Source: Flavivirga spongiicola
Lineage (GTDB): Bacteria; Bacteroidota; Bacteroidia; Flavobacteriales; Flavobacteriaceae
DNA: 64,000 bases
NCBI RefSeq assembly: GCF_030540825.1
Contig: NZ_JAUOEO010000001.1
Location: 717,001-781,000 of the forward strand
Reading direction: 5' to 3'
Position numbers and translations under genes: made by a program. Below, piece after piece: positions 56,045-64,000 of this stretch; position 1 is the stretch's first letter, and each line of letters starts with the position of its first letter. The notes under the pieces were generated by a model, which saw only the letters and a list, made by a program, of their open reading frames with translations, was not told where the DNA came from and ran no database searches.

Positions 56045-58849
56045 ATGAAACGTATTTTAGTGCATGTATTAGTTAGTGCCTTTTGTTTTAATGCTTCAGC
56101 ACAAAACTTAAATTTAAATGATCCGTTACCGATAGATCAAAGTATTAAAAAAGGTGTTTTGCCCAATGGCATGACTTATTACATTCACAAGACAGACGTT
56201 ACAAAGGATGTAGCCAGTTATTATATTATTCAAAATGTTGGTTCTGTTCTAGAAAATGACGAACAACAAGGTCTGGCGCATTTCTTAGAGCATATGGCGT
56301 TTAATGGCACCGAAAATTTTGCTGGTAAAGGCATTTTAAACACATTGCAAAAGCATGGGCTCGTTTTTGGAAGAGATATTAATGCTTATACCTCTTTTGA
56401 TGAAACCGTATATAACATAAATAATATTCCTACTACACCAGAATTAATAGACACAGGCTTATTAATATTACATGATTGGTCAAACTATTTATTATTGACC
56501 GAAGAAGAAATTGATGCTGAGAGAGGGGTTATTAAAGAAGAATGGCGTACAAGACAAAATGGAGGTATGAGAGTGCTTCAAAAGTCATTGCCTACCATGT
56601 TTAATAATACAATCTATGCCAAACGTTTGCCAATTGGCTTGATGGATATCGTTGATAATTTTGAATACAAAGCTTTACGCAATTTTTATCATGACTGGTA
56701 TAGAACAGATTTGCAAGCTATTGCTATTGTAGGCGATATTGATGTGGATGCCATGGAACAAAAAATAAAAAAGCTGTTTTCAAAAATCCCTAAAGTGGAC
56801 CATGTAAAAGAGCGTTTTATAGTAAATATTCCAGATAATGATGCCATGCTATATACCATAGCAATGGATGAAGAAGTGACGACCTCGCAAATAGGTTTTG
56901 GTATTAGACATCCTAAATCTTTAACAGATGAAACCGTTGCAGATTTAAAGCAATCTCTATTAAACAATCTGGTAACAAGTATGTTATATGCTAGAATAAG
57001 TGAGATTACTCAAAAACCAGATGCGCCATTTTTGGCAATGCAAGTTGATTACAGCAGTCATTCTAGATCAACAAATGCCTTCAATGTTAGGGTTTATCCA
57101 AAGCCAAATGAGCAACATAAAGCTTTCAAAGCCGCGTTAGAAGAAGTAAATCGTGCTGTAAAATTTGGATTTACTACCGAAGAGATAAACCGGGCTATGC
57201 TTCAGTTTAAAAACTATTACAAAACTCAAATAAGTAAAAAGGATGATAAATCTCATCAAGCCATCGTTTCAACAATACAACAAAACTATTTAGAGAATGC
57301 TGCTATGACAGATATCGCAAAAAACTATGCGCTCATAGAAACGATATTTGATGCTTTAAGCAGCAAAGAAATTCACAACAGACTTAAAGAATTATATACA
57401 GCAAAAAACAGATTTTTAACAGTAACAGGTGTTAAAGGAAATAATAATTTAACTAAGGAAAATGCTTTACAGATTATTAAAACTGTAGAAAACGATAACA
57501 CACTTATTCCCTATTCAGATGGATTTTCTGGAAAAACACTTATTTCTAACCTAAAGATTAAAGAAGGAAAAATAACTAAAGAAAGTAACAATAAGTCTTT
57601 AGGCTCAACTACTTTTGTTTTAAGTAACGGCATTACAGTACATTATAAATTTGCTAATAAAAATAAAAATGATGTGAAATTAAACGCCTTAAGTCATGGT
57701 GGTACATCTTTAATAGAAGACAAAGATTTACCCTCAGCTAACCTTATGGGCAACTTAGTCGGCATGTCTGGTTTAGGAGATTATTCTTCAACAGATTTAA
57801 CTAAAGTATTAGCAGGAAAAACAGCTTCAACAAGTATTAGTGTTTCAGGCTTATCAGAAAGTATTAGCGGTTCTTCAGTAACAAAAGACATTGAAACCAT
57901 GTTACAAATGGTGCATTTACGTTTTGTAAAACCACGTTTTGACAATGATGCTTTTAAAGTACTTATGGGTAATATTGATAATTATATTATTAGAAGAAGT
58001 AATGATATAAATCAAAAAATTAGTGATAGTGTTACCGTTGCGCTTTACGGAAAAAATAATCCAAAAGTACGCTTATTTACGACAGATTATGCGAATGATA
58101 TTTCTTTTGAAAAAATTAAGGAAATCTATTTAGATAGGTTTAATAATGCATCTGATTTCGAATTTTTTATAATAGGGGATGTTCAAAAAGAAACGCTTAA
58201 ACCTTTATTAGAAAAGTATATTGCAAGTATTCCAACAAATGGTACCACTGAAACCTGGAAAGATAATTCGGTTGATTGGGTAAGTACATCTATTGATAAA
58301 GATGTATATTTAAAAATGGAAGACCCTAAAAGTTCTGTAAGAATAGCTTATAAGAATGATTTTAAATATAGTTTAAAGAATAAATTAATAGCACAAACAG
58401 TCGGCGATATTCTAAAATTAAGATTTACCGAAACCTTAAGAGAACAAGAAGGCGGAACCTATGGAGCAAGTGCTTATGCTAATATATCCAAAAAACCTAC
58501 TCAAGAAGCCTCAATTAATGTTACTTTTGATTGTAATCCAGACAAAGTAGAACAATTAGTAGCTATAGTTCATAAAGAACTAAAGAAAATTGCAAATGGT
58601 GACATTAATCAGTTAGACTTAGATAAAACAACGACTAACTATTTAAAAGAGAGAAAGCAACAACAAGATTATAACAGATATGATATGCGCTTACTTATTA
58701 ATTACTTTAGAGAAGGATATAATATGAACAGTCCAGAAAATTTTGAAGCTATTGTGAAAGCTATAACTGTTGATGACATAAAATCTTTTGTTAGCAAAGT
58801 GCTTTTAAATGCTGAAACATATGAAATAATAATTAAGCCTTTAAAGTAA
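56045..58849 (+). CDS. M16 family zinc metallopeptidase (insulinase/pitrilysin type), secreted
   Basis: A 934-residue double M16 protein with a signal peptide (NASAQ, about residue 19). The inverted zinc motif HFLEH (H79, E82, H83) lies in GLAHFLEHMAFNGT. The third zinc ligand is a glutamate about 76 residues on, near E159 (EEEIDAERGVIKEEW). The second half (about 510-934) has the non-catalytic M16_C folds, including RFTETLREQEGGTYGASAY. Members degrade short peptides enclosed in a clam-shell chamber. Export implies a periplasmic or outer-membrane location. It is the first gene behind promoter site B, followed by DsbD-related genes, linking peptide cleavage with disulfide reduction. Confidence 0.94.
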   Translation: MKRILVHVLVSAFCFNASAQNLNLNDPLPIDQSIKKGVLPNGMTYYIHKTDVTKDVASYYIIQNVGSVLENDEQQGLAHFLEHMAFNGTENFAGKGILNTLQKHGLVFGRDINAYTSFDETVYNINNIPTTPELIDTGLLILHDWSNYLLLTEEEIDAERGVIKEEWRTRQNGGMRVLQKSLPTMFNNTIYAKRLPIGLMDIVDNFEYKALRNFYHDWYRTDLQAIAIVGDIDVDAMEQKIKKLFSKIPKVDHVKERFIVNIPDNDAMLYTIAMDEEVTTSQIGFGIRHPKSLTDETVADLKQSLLNNLVTSMLYARISEITQKPDAPFLAMQVDYSSHSRSTNAFNVRVYPKPNEQHKAFKAALEEVNRAVKFGFTTEEINRAMLQFKNYYKTQISKKDDKSHQAIVSTIQQNYLENAAMTDIAKNYALIETIFDALSSKEIHNRLKELYTAKNRFLTVTGVKGNNNLTKENALQIIKTVENDNTLIPYSDGFSGKTLISNLKIKEGKITKESNNKSLGSTTFVLSNGITVHYKFANKNKNDVKLNALSHGGTSLIEDKDLPSANLMGNLVGMSGLGDYSSTDLTKVLAGKTASTSISVSGLSESISGSSVTKDIETMLQMVHLRFVKPRFDNDAFKVLMGNIDNYIIRRSNDINQKISDSVTVALYGKNNPKVRLFTTDYANDISFEKIKEIYLDRFNNASDFEFFIIGDVQKETLKPLLEKYIASIPTNGTTETWKDNSVDWVSTSIDKDVYLKMEDPKSSVRIAYKNDFKYSLKNKLIAQTVGDILKLRFTETLREQEGGTYGASAYANISKKPTQEASINVTFDCNPDKVEQLVAIVHKELKKIANGDINQLDLDKTTTNYLKERKQQQDYNRYDMRLLINYFREGYNMNSPENFEAIVKAITVDDIKSFVSKVLLNAETYEIIIKPLK

Positions 58850-58880
58850 CACATGTTACATATAAACATGTCCTTAACCT

Positions 58881-58888
58881 TATTTTTG
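58881..58888 (+). promoter_or_regulatory. -7 promoter element before the DsbD N-domain gene
   Basis: TATTTTTG matches TAnnTTTG and lies 22 bp before the ATG at 58911. An ACATGT/ACATGT inverted repeat precedes it (58851-58872). There is no AGGA box, so this would be an additional, separately controlled start inside the operon. Confidence 0.45.
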
Positions 58889-58910
58889 GAAATAACATAA
58901 AAAAAACGAA

Positions 58911-59357
58911 ATGAAGAAACTACTTTTAATATTTGCCTTTGCTATTAGTGCCACTACATTTTCACAAATTCATGACCCCGTAAAATGGTCTACATCTGTA
59001 GAAAAAATATCAGATACGGAATATGAATTGCTTGCTATCGCCACAATAAGTGGAGCATGGCATTTATATTCTCAAAGTGTTCCTGAAAATGGTCCGATTC
59101 CAACAAGTTTCACTTTTGAAGGTAATTCCAATTATCTAAAAAAAGGAAATACTAAAGAAGAAGAAGGTCATACAATTCTTGATCCTGTTTTTGAAATGCA
59201 AATTAAATATTTTGATAAAAAAGCATCATTTAAACAACGTATAAAACTAAAAGGTAAAAAAGAGTTTAATGTCAATGCTGTAGTTGAATTCATGGTATGC
59301 AATGACACCCAATGTTTACCTCCAAAAGAAGTTGATTTAGTTTTTGAAATAAAATAA
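58911..59357 (+). CDS. Free-standing DsbD N-terminal (alpha) domain protein
   Basis: A 148-residue secreted protein (signal peptide to about residue 19). The rest corresponds to one DsbD N-terminal immunoglobulin-like domain: [46 protein letters not shown] and, near the end, the redox pair FMVCNDTQCLPP. It closely resembles residues about 20-150 of the DsbD gene that follows. In DsbD this domain passes electrons to periplasmic partners. A separate copy could serve as a diffusible electron shuttle. The gene ends well before a strong terminator at 59453. Confidence 0.88.
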   Translation: MKKLLLIFAFAISATTFSQIHDPVKWSTSVEKISDTEYELLAIATISGAWHLYSQSVPENGPIPTSFTFEGNSNYLKKGNTKEEEGHTILDPVFEMQIKYFDKKASFKQRIKLKGKKEFNVNAVVEFMVCNDTQCLPPKEVDLVFEIK

Positions 59358-59452
59358 CTGTAATAATTTAAACTAACCATATAATCTTTCTCTCAACCTT
59401 GTTTTCTTAACAAGAAATTATTTGAATTAGTCACTCAACAAAAGGAAGATGT

Positions 59453-59482
59453 AAAGGGTTGTTGTTACAACAACCCTTTTTT
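59453..59482 (+). terminator. Strong rho-independent terminator
   Basis: AAAGGGTTGTTG (59453-59464) pairs perfectly with CAACAACCCTTT (59468-59479) around a TTA loop, followed by further T. It separates the DsbD N-domain gene from dsbD and lies only 13 bp before the dsbD ATG at 59495, so read-through or a very short leader is implied. Confidence 0.85.
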
Positions 59483-59494
59483 AAAACAATAAAA

Positions 59495-61450
59495 ATGAAA
59501 AAAACGCTTTTATTTATTATTCTATTAAGTTCATGGTTTGTAAATAGCCAAATTCACGAACCGGTAAAGTGGTCAACATCTGTAGAGAAGCTTTCGGAAA
59601 CTGAGTACAAATTAATTTCAAAAGCAAGCATTGAATCAGGTTGGCATTTATATTCACAATCGGTACCCGAAGACGGTCCCATTCCTACTAGCTTTATTTA
59701 TGATGATGCCAATGGCGCATTTAAAATAATTGGCAATACCTCAGAAGAAGAAGGTCATACTGTTGACGATCCGGTTTTTAATATGAAAATTAAATACTTC
59801 GAAAACAGTGCCGTATTTGAGCAGAAAGTTGAAATTCTAGGCGATAAATCTACTTTGAATGCTTTTGTAGAGTTTATGGTTTGTGATGATGAGAAATGCT
59901 TACCACCAACAGAAGTTGATCTGAAGTTTATTATATCGGATAAGAAAACTGTAGAAAATAAGGAAGTTGCAGAAAACAATACATCAGAAAAAGATGCACC
60001 AAAAGAAGGAGAGTCCAAAAAAGGGTTATGGGCCATATTCTTTATAGCCTTTCTATCAGGATTTGCAGCATTGTTAACCCCTTGTGTATTTCCCATGATA
60101 CCTATGACTGTAAGCTTCTTTACCAAGCAAAGTAAAAACAAAGCCCAAGGTATTAGAAATGCTATAATTTATGGTATTTGTATCATCGTAATATATGTAT
60201 TATTAGGAACAGCGGTAACAGGGATATTTGGAGCCGACGCTCTAAATGCATTAGCCACAAATGTTTGGTTTAATATTATTTTCTTCTTGTTATTAGTCAT
60301 ATTTGCAGTCTCCTTTTTAGGGGCCTTTGAAATTATGTTGCCAAACTCTTGGGCAAACAAAGTAGATTCACAAGCAGATAGAGGCGGTCTTATTGGTATC
60401 TTTTTTATGGCCTTAGCCTTAGCGATAGTGTCTTTTTCCTGTACAGGACCTATTGTAGGAACCTTATTAGTAGAAGCTGCATCAAAAGGAGGATTAGCAC
60501 CAATAATAGGTATGTTAGGGTTTTCATTAGCCATAGCATTACCATTTGCACTATTTGCAGCCTTCCCAGGATGGTTAAACTCTTTGCCAAAATCAGGAGG
60601 CTGGTTAAATACAGTAAAAGTAGTATTAGGATTTTTAGAATTAGCATTAGCCTTTAAATTCCTATCACAAGCTGATTTGGTATTACAAGCTCATTTGTTA
60701 GAACGTGAAGTATTTTTAGCCATATGGATTGCCATATTTGGAGCTTTAGCCTTTTATTTGTTTGGAAAAATACAATTGCCACATGATTCACCATTAACAC
60801 ATATTTCGGTAGGACGATTAAGCATGGGACTCATCGTATTGTCATTCACTATTTACATGATTCCAGGATTATGGGGTGCTCCATTAAACTTAATAAGTGC
60901 TTTTCCACCACCACAAGAATATAGCGAATCCCCTTATGGCGTAGGCTTCACTAAATTAGGAGGAGGATCAGCATCAGCATCCCATGATGATTTACCAGAA
61001 GGCGCCCATTTATTAGCCCCACATGATATACTAGCTTTTAACGATTACGATAAAGGGTTAGCTTATGCGAAAAAAATAGGCAAACCAGTTATGATAGATT
61101 TTACAGGATGGGCCTGTGTAAACTGTAGAAAAATGGAGCAGAACGTATGGCCAAAACCTGAGGTTTTACAAATACTAAAAAACGATGTTGTTTTAATTTC
61201 ATTGTATGTGGACGACAAACGAAAGTTAGAAGCAGACGAGGTTACGGACTCAAAATTAAGACCAGGGAAGAAGCTAAAATATATTGGACAAAAATGGAGT
61301 GAACTGCAAACTATTAAATATAAAGCTAACTCTCAACCATTTTATGTTCTTATGGACCATAATGAAGATAATTTAATAGATCCTGTAGCCTATACACCAG
61401 ATGTTGAAGAATACCTTTCATGGTTAAAAAATGGCATTTCAAAATTTTAA
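59495..61450 (+). CDS. dsbD: Thiol:disulfide interchange protein DsbD
   Basis: 651 residues from the ATG at 59495, which starts [19 protein letters not shown]. An earlier in-frame ATG at 59459 lies inside the terminator hairpin and is rejected. Domains are an N-terminal alpha domain (about 20-150, [12 protein letters not shown]), a linker, eight hydrophobic segments (about 180-470) with the transmembrane Cys pair C197 (TPCVFP) and C316 (SFSCTGP), and a C-terminal thioredoxin domain with WACVNC (C541, C544). DsbD carries electrons from cytoplasmic thioredoxin to periplasmic thiol proteins such as the TlpA-like proteins encoded around it. Confidence 0.94.
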   Translation: MKKTLLFIILLSSWFVNSQIHEPVKWSTSVEKLSETEYKLISKASIESGWHLYSQSVPEDGPIPTSFIYDDANGAFKIIGNTSEEEGHTVDDPVFNMKIKYFENSAVFEQKVEILGDKSTLNAFVEFMVCDDEKCLPPTEVDLKFIISDKKTVENKEVAENNTSEKDAPKEGESKKGLWAIFFIAFLSGFAALLTPCVFPMIPMTVSFFTKQSKNKAQGIRNAIIYGICIIVIYVLLGTAVTGIFGADALNALATNVWFNIIFFLLLVIFAVSFLGAFEIMLPNSWANKVDSQADRGGLIGIFFMALALAIVSFSCTGPIVGTLLVEAASKGGLAPIIGMLGFSLAIALPFALFAAFPGWLNSLPKSGGWLNTVKVVLGFLELALAFKFLSQADLVLQAHLLEREVFLAIWIAIFGALAFYLFGKIQLPHDSPLTHISVGRLSMGLIVLSFTIYMIPGLWGAPLNLISAFPPPQEYSESPYGVGFTKLGGGSASASHDDLPEGAHLLAPHDILAFNDYDKGLAYAKKIGKPVMIDFTGWACVNCRKMEQNVWPKPEVLQILKNDVVLISLYVDDKRKLEADEVTDSKLRPGKKLKYIGQKWSELQTIKYKANSQPFYVLMDHNEDNLIDPVAYTPDVEEYLSWLKNGISKF

Positions 61451-61460
61451 AAATAAATAG

Positions 61461-61480
61461 ATTCTCATTCGTATGGGAAT
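61461..61480. repeat. Hairpin repeat related to the 9129 element
   Basis: ATTCTCAT/ATGGGAAT with loop TCGT has the same 8-4-8 architecture as ATTCCCGT/ACGGGAAT at 9129-9148. One strand differs by compensating changes that keep pairing. It sits in the 48-bp gap between dsbD and the next TlpA gene. Confidence 0.5.
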
Positions 61481-61498
61481 GAATTAAAACCAAATTCA

Positions 61499-62506
61499 AT
61501 GAAAAAAATAGTTTATATATTATCAATAGCTCTAGTATTTGTGTCTTGCAAAGAAGAAGCCCCTAAAGATTATGTGACCCTTTCGGGAACCATTACAAAT
61601 CAAAATTCTGACTCTTTAATCGTAGCACAACGAGGCATTATCAAAACAATTAAAGTGAGTCCAGAAGGCGTTTTTTCAGATACGCTTAAAGTAGAAGCAG
61701 GTCACTATATTTTATTCGATGGCAAAGAACAAGCTAAAGTGTATTTAAAGAATGGTTACGATTTAAAAATTAAATTAGATACTAAAGCCTTTGATGAGAC
61801 CATTAAATATGAAGGTAACGGCGCCGAGGCTAATAACTATTTGGCTCAAAAAGGTTTGCTAAATGAGACATTAATCAACTTTGAAGAATTGATGGCTTCG
61901 GATAAAGCTGGCTTTGATAAAAGTTTGAATAATGCAACTATTGAACTTAAAGCTTTATTGGATAAAACTCAAGGCTTAGATTCTACATTTATTGCCGGAC
62001 AAGAAAAGGAAGTTGAAATGACTAAAAAGCAGCTAACTATGATGTATGATCAAAAGCAAACATTGTTGGCACTAAAAGGTCAAGAATCGCCAAAATTTGT
62101 TGATTATGAAAATTATGCAGGGGGAACAACATCCTTAGACGATTTAAAAGGCAAGTTTGTATACATTGATGTATGGGCTACATGGTGTGGTCCTTGTAAA
62201 GCAGAAATTCCTTATTTAAAAGAAGTAGAAAAAGCTTACCATGATAAAAATATAGAGTTTGTTAGTATCTCAGTAGATAAAGCAGCAGATCAAGCGAAGT
62301 GGAAAGAAATGATTGCTGAAAAAGAATTAGGAGGTATTCAATTAATTGCAGATAATAATTTTAAATCTGGTTTTGTACAAGATTATAAAATCAACGGTAT
62401 TCCAAGGTTTATACTTATAGATCCTAACGGAAATATAGTTTCTGCAGATGCTCCTAGACCATCTAACGAGAAATTAAAAGATTTATTTAACGAGTTAAAA
62501 ATTTAA
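61499..62506 (+). CDS. TlpA-family thioredoxin-like lipoprotein
   Basis: A 335-residue lipoprotein (lipobox Cys17). A short DUF4369-like beta domain (about 25-105, VTLSGTITNQNSDSLIVAQRG) and one helical segment precede the thioredoxin domain (about 195-335). The active site is WATWCGPCKAEIP (C230, C233), with GIPRFILID at the cis-Pro loop. The C-terminal 140 residues are near-duplicates of those encoded at 54355. Placed 48 bp after dsbD, it is a natural electron acceptor for it. Confidence 0.91.
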   Translation: MKKIVYILSIALVFVSCKEEAPKDYVTLSGTITNQNSDSLIVAQRGIIKTIKVSPEGVFSDTLKVEAGHYILFDGKEQAKVYLKNGYDLKIKLDTKAFDETIKYEGNGAEANNYLAQKGLLNETLINFEELMASDKAGFDKSLNNATIELKALLDKTQGLDSTFIAGQEKEVEMTKKQLTMMYDQKQTLLALKGQESPKFVDYENYAGGTTSLDDLKGKFVYIDVWATWCGPCKAEIPYLKEVEKAYHDKNIEFVSISVDKAADQAKWKEMIAEKELGGIQLIADNNFKSGFVQDYKINGIPRFILIDPNGNIVSADAPRPSNEKLKDLFNELKI

Positions 62507-62589
62507 TTAAGTAGTTCCTACTTAATTATTCTTTATTGTTTTAGTGAGAAGAGTCACTTTGGTCTTTGATTAAATCAAAGTGGTTCTTC
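62505..62589 (+). terminator. Two consecutive hairpins closing the dsbD/TlpA unit
   Basis: First, AATTAAGTAG/CTACTTAATT with loop TTC (62505-62527), overlapping the end of the TlpA gene. Second, GAAGA plus CACTTTG pairing with CAAAGTG plus TCTTC (62548-62589) with a 2x2 internal mismatch. Together they separate this unit from the aminotransferase. Confidence 0.7.
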
Positions 62590-62657
62590 GTTAAAAATTT
62601 AAAGCTGTGAATTTAAGAACTAGTGCTATTAAAAGCCTTTTTAACAATAAAAAAGAA

Positions 62658-64000
62658 ATGTCTAACCTTGAAGCTTATTTTAAACCCTTTAGGGATGAGA
62701 TTGTCGGTATAGATCAAACCTTCGAGTCACCTTATGGTAAACAGAAGATTATTTATGCGGATTGGACCGCCAGTGGCAGGTTATATAAATCTATAGAAGA
62801 GAAGTTATTAAATGATATAGGTCCTTATGTAGCCAATACACATACCGAAACTTCCATAACAGGTTCGGCCATGACATTGGCCTATCACGAGGCCAGAAAC
62901 ATCATTAAAGGGCATGTAAATGCTTCCAACGAGGATGTCCTCATAACTGTCGGAACAGGTATGACGGGTGCCATTAACAAGTTTCAACGTATTTTGGGTT
63001 TAAAGGTTAACGAGAGCTTAAAAGAACATACACAGGTTCCGGAAGCTTTAAGACCTATCATTTTTGTATCCCATATGGAACATCATTCCAATCAAACGTC
63101 CTGGTTGGAAACCATTGCCAAGGTTGAAGTCATTCCTTCAAATGAAGCAGGCCTGCCATGTGCCAAAAACTTAGAAAAACTCATTGCAAAGTATAGGGAC
63201 TGCCCCATAAAAATAGCAGCCATTACGGGGTGTTCTAACGTAACAGGCATTAGAACCAATTACCATGAAGTAGCAAAAATCATGCACCAGAACAATGGAC
63301 TGTGTTTTGTGGATTTTGCATGTTCGGCACCATACATAGACATAGATATGCATCCGGAAGACAAAGAAGCGTATTTGGATGCCATTACTTTTTCTCCACA
63401 CAAATTCTTAGGAGGGCCAGGGGCCTCGGGCGTGCTGATCTTTAATAAAAAATTATATAAGAACCTGGTACCGGACAATCCGGGAGGCGGCACAGTATCC
63501 TATACAAACCCCTGGGGGGATCACGATTATATAGACGACATAGAAACCAGAGAAGATGGTGGAACGCCAGGGTTTTTACAGGCTATAAAAATTGCGCTAT
63601 CCATTCAACTTAAGGAGAAGATGGGGGTGCAGAATATCTTGGACAGAGAACATGAGCTAAATGCCATCATTTTTGAAAAACTCAGAGCTATAGAAAATTT
63701 AACCATATTGGCCCCCGAGCATACCGATAGGCTGGGCGTATTCTCGTTTTATATTGAAGATGCTCATTATAATTTAATAGTCAAGCTTTTAAACGACCGT
63801 TTTGGGGTACAGACCAGAGGAGGCTGTTCTTGTGCAGGAACTTATGGCCATTATCTATTAAATGTGGACGAGCCGACCTCTAAATCTATTGAACAAAAGA
63901 TATTAGAAGGTTGCTTGATAGAGCGTCCGGGCTGGGTAAGAATGTCCATCCATCCTACTATGACCAATGCCGATATTCACTTTATCTGTGATGCTATAAA
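62658..64000 (+). CDS. Class V aminotransferase / cysteine-desulfurase-like PLP enzyme, partial
   Basis: My own translation gives an open frame from the ATG at 62658 to the window end (447 codons, C-terminus missing). An in-frame GTG at 62607 could add 17 residues. Fold-type I PLP signatures are present: SHMEHHSNQTSW, an Asp in CFVDFACSAPYIDID, and the Schiff-base Lys K249 in SPHKFLGGPG. A later TRGGCSCAGTYGHYLL loop places C390 where cysteine desulfurases carry their catalytic Cys, though a second Cys (C392) is next to it. It could be a desulfurase, selenocysteine lyase-like or other class V enzyme. No signal peptide is present, so it is cytoplasmic. By hand count one sampled line is 43% GC, above its neighbours. 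Confidence 0.85.
   Translation, partial: MSNLEAYFKPFRDEIVGIDQTFESPYGKQKIIYADWTASGRLYKSIEEKLLNDIGPYVANTHTETSITGSAMTLAYHEARNIIKGHVNASNEDVLITVGTGMTGAINKFQRILGLKVNESLKEHTQVPEALRPIIFVSHMEHHSNQTSWLETIAKVEVIPSNEAGLPCAKNLEKLIAKYRDCPIKIAAITGCSNVTGIRTNYHEVAKIMHQNNGLCFVDFACSAPYIDIDMHPEDKEAYLDAITFSPHKFLGGPGASGVLIFNKKLYKNLVPDNPGGGTVSYTNPWGDHDYIDDIETREDGGTPGFLQAIKIALSIQLKEKMGVQNILDREHELNAIIFEKLRAIENLTILAPEHTDRLGVFSFYIEDAHYNLIVKLLNDRFGVQTRGGCSCAGTYGHYLLNVDEPTSKSIEQKILEGCLIERPGWVRMSIHPTMTNADIHFICDAI

Noticed and set aside
59459..59494. Earlier in-frame ATG for dsbD adding 12 residues
   Set aside because: It lies inside the terminator hairpin at 59453-59479, and the ATG at 59495 gives a clean signal peptide.
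59755..60534. Minus-strand frames of 121-128 residues opposite dsbD
   Set aside because: They mirror the dsbD coding pattern and carry no recognisable domain.
1..64000. tRNA, rRNA, CRISPR arrays, intact insertion sequences or prophage genes
   Set aside because: Reading both strands showed no cloverleaf-like gene, no regularly spaced direct repeats and no transposase, integrase or phage structural gene.

Overview
The window looks like the chromosome of a marine-type flavobacterium (Bacteroidetes). The DNA is AT-rich. Promoters carry the Bacteroidetes -7 element TAnnTTTG. There are three SusC/SusD pairs, many short lipobox signal peptides and two C-terminal type IX secretion (T9SS) sorting domains. 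No rRNA, tRNA, CRISPR array or intact insertion sequence was seen.

Region 1 (1-24325) is an alpha-glucan (starch/maltodextrin) utilisation locus. The minus-strand block, in transcription order, is a LacI-family regulator, an SLC45-like MFS sugar transporter, beta-phosphoglucomutase, a GH65 phosphorylase, a neopullulanase-type GH13, a GH31, two further GH13 enzymes and a GH97 cut by the window start. A divergent plus-strand block encodes SusC, SusD, a SusE-like protein with three tandem modules, and a multidomain GH13 with a T9SS tail. The inferred route is surface binding and cleavage, TonB-dependent import, periplasmic hydrolysis, MFS uptake of maltose, phosphorolysis by GH65, and conversion of beta-glucose-1-phosphate to glucose-6-phosphate. 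A perfect LacI-type palindrome lies upstream of susC.

Region 2 (24560-42607) holds two thioredoxin-like (TlpA) genes, a 1362-residue fusion of FG-GAP/UnbV repeats with a vanadium-dependent haloperoxidase, a TPR histidine kinase with a LuxR-type response regulator, a Kelch-like lipoprotein, a second SusC/SusD pair and another thioredoxin-fold protein. Region 3 (42704-55731) has an SRPBCC protein, a small membrane protein, an ECF sigma factor, a FecR-type anti-sigma factor, a third SusC/SusD pair whose SusC carries an STN domain, and three TlpA-like proteins. Region 4 (55867-62506) has an M16 metallopeptidase, a free-standing DsbD N-terminal domain, full DsbD and another TlpA. A class V aminotransferase runs off the end.

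The most striking signal is regulatory. A palindromic box with core AGGA-N4-TCCY occurs in front of four transcription units: the TlpA pair, the haloperoxidase fusion (minus strand), the Kelch lipoprotein and the M16 peptidase. In all four its centre is exactly 30.5 bp from the first base of a TAnnTTTR -7 element. Two of the boxes directly flank the histidine kinase/response regulator pair. I infer one regulon linking outer-membrane uptake, periplasmic disulfide reduction, a peptidase and a haloperoxidase.
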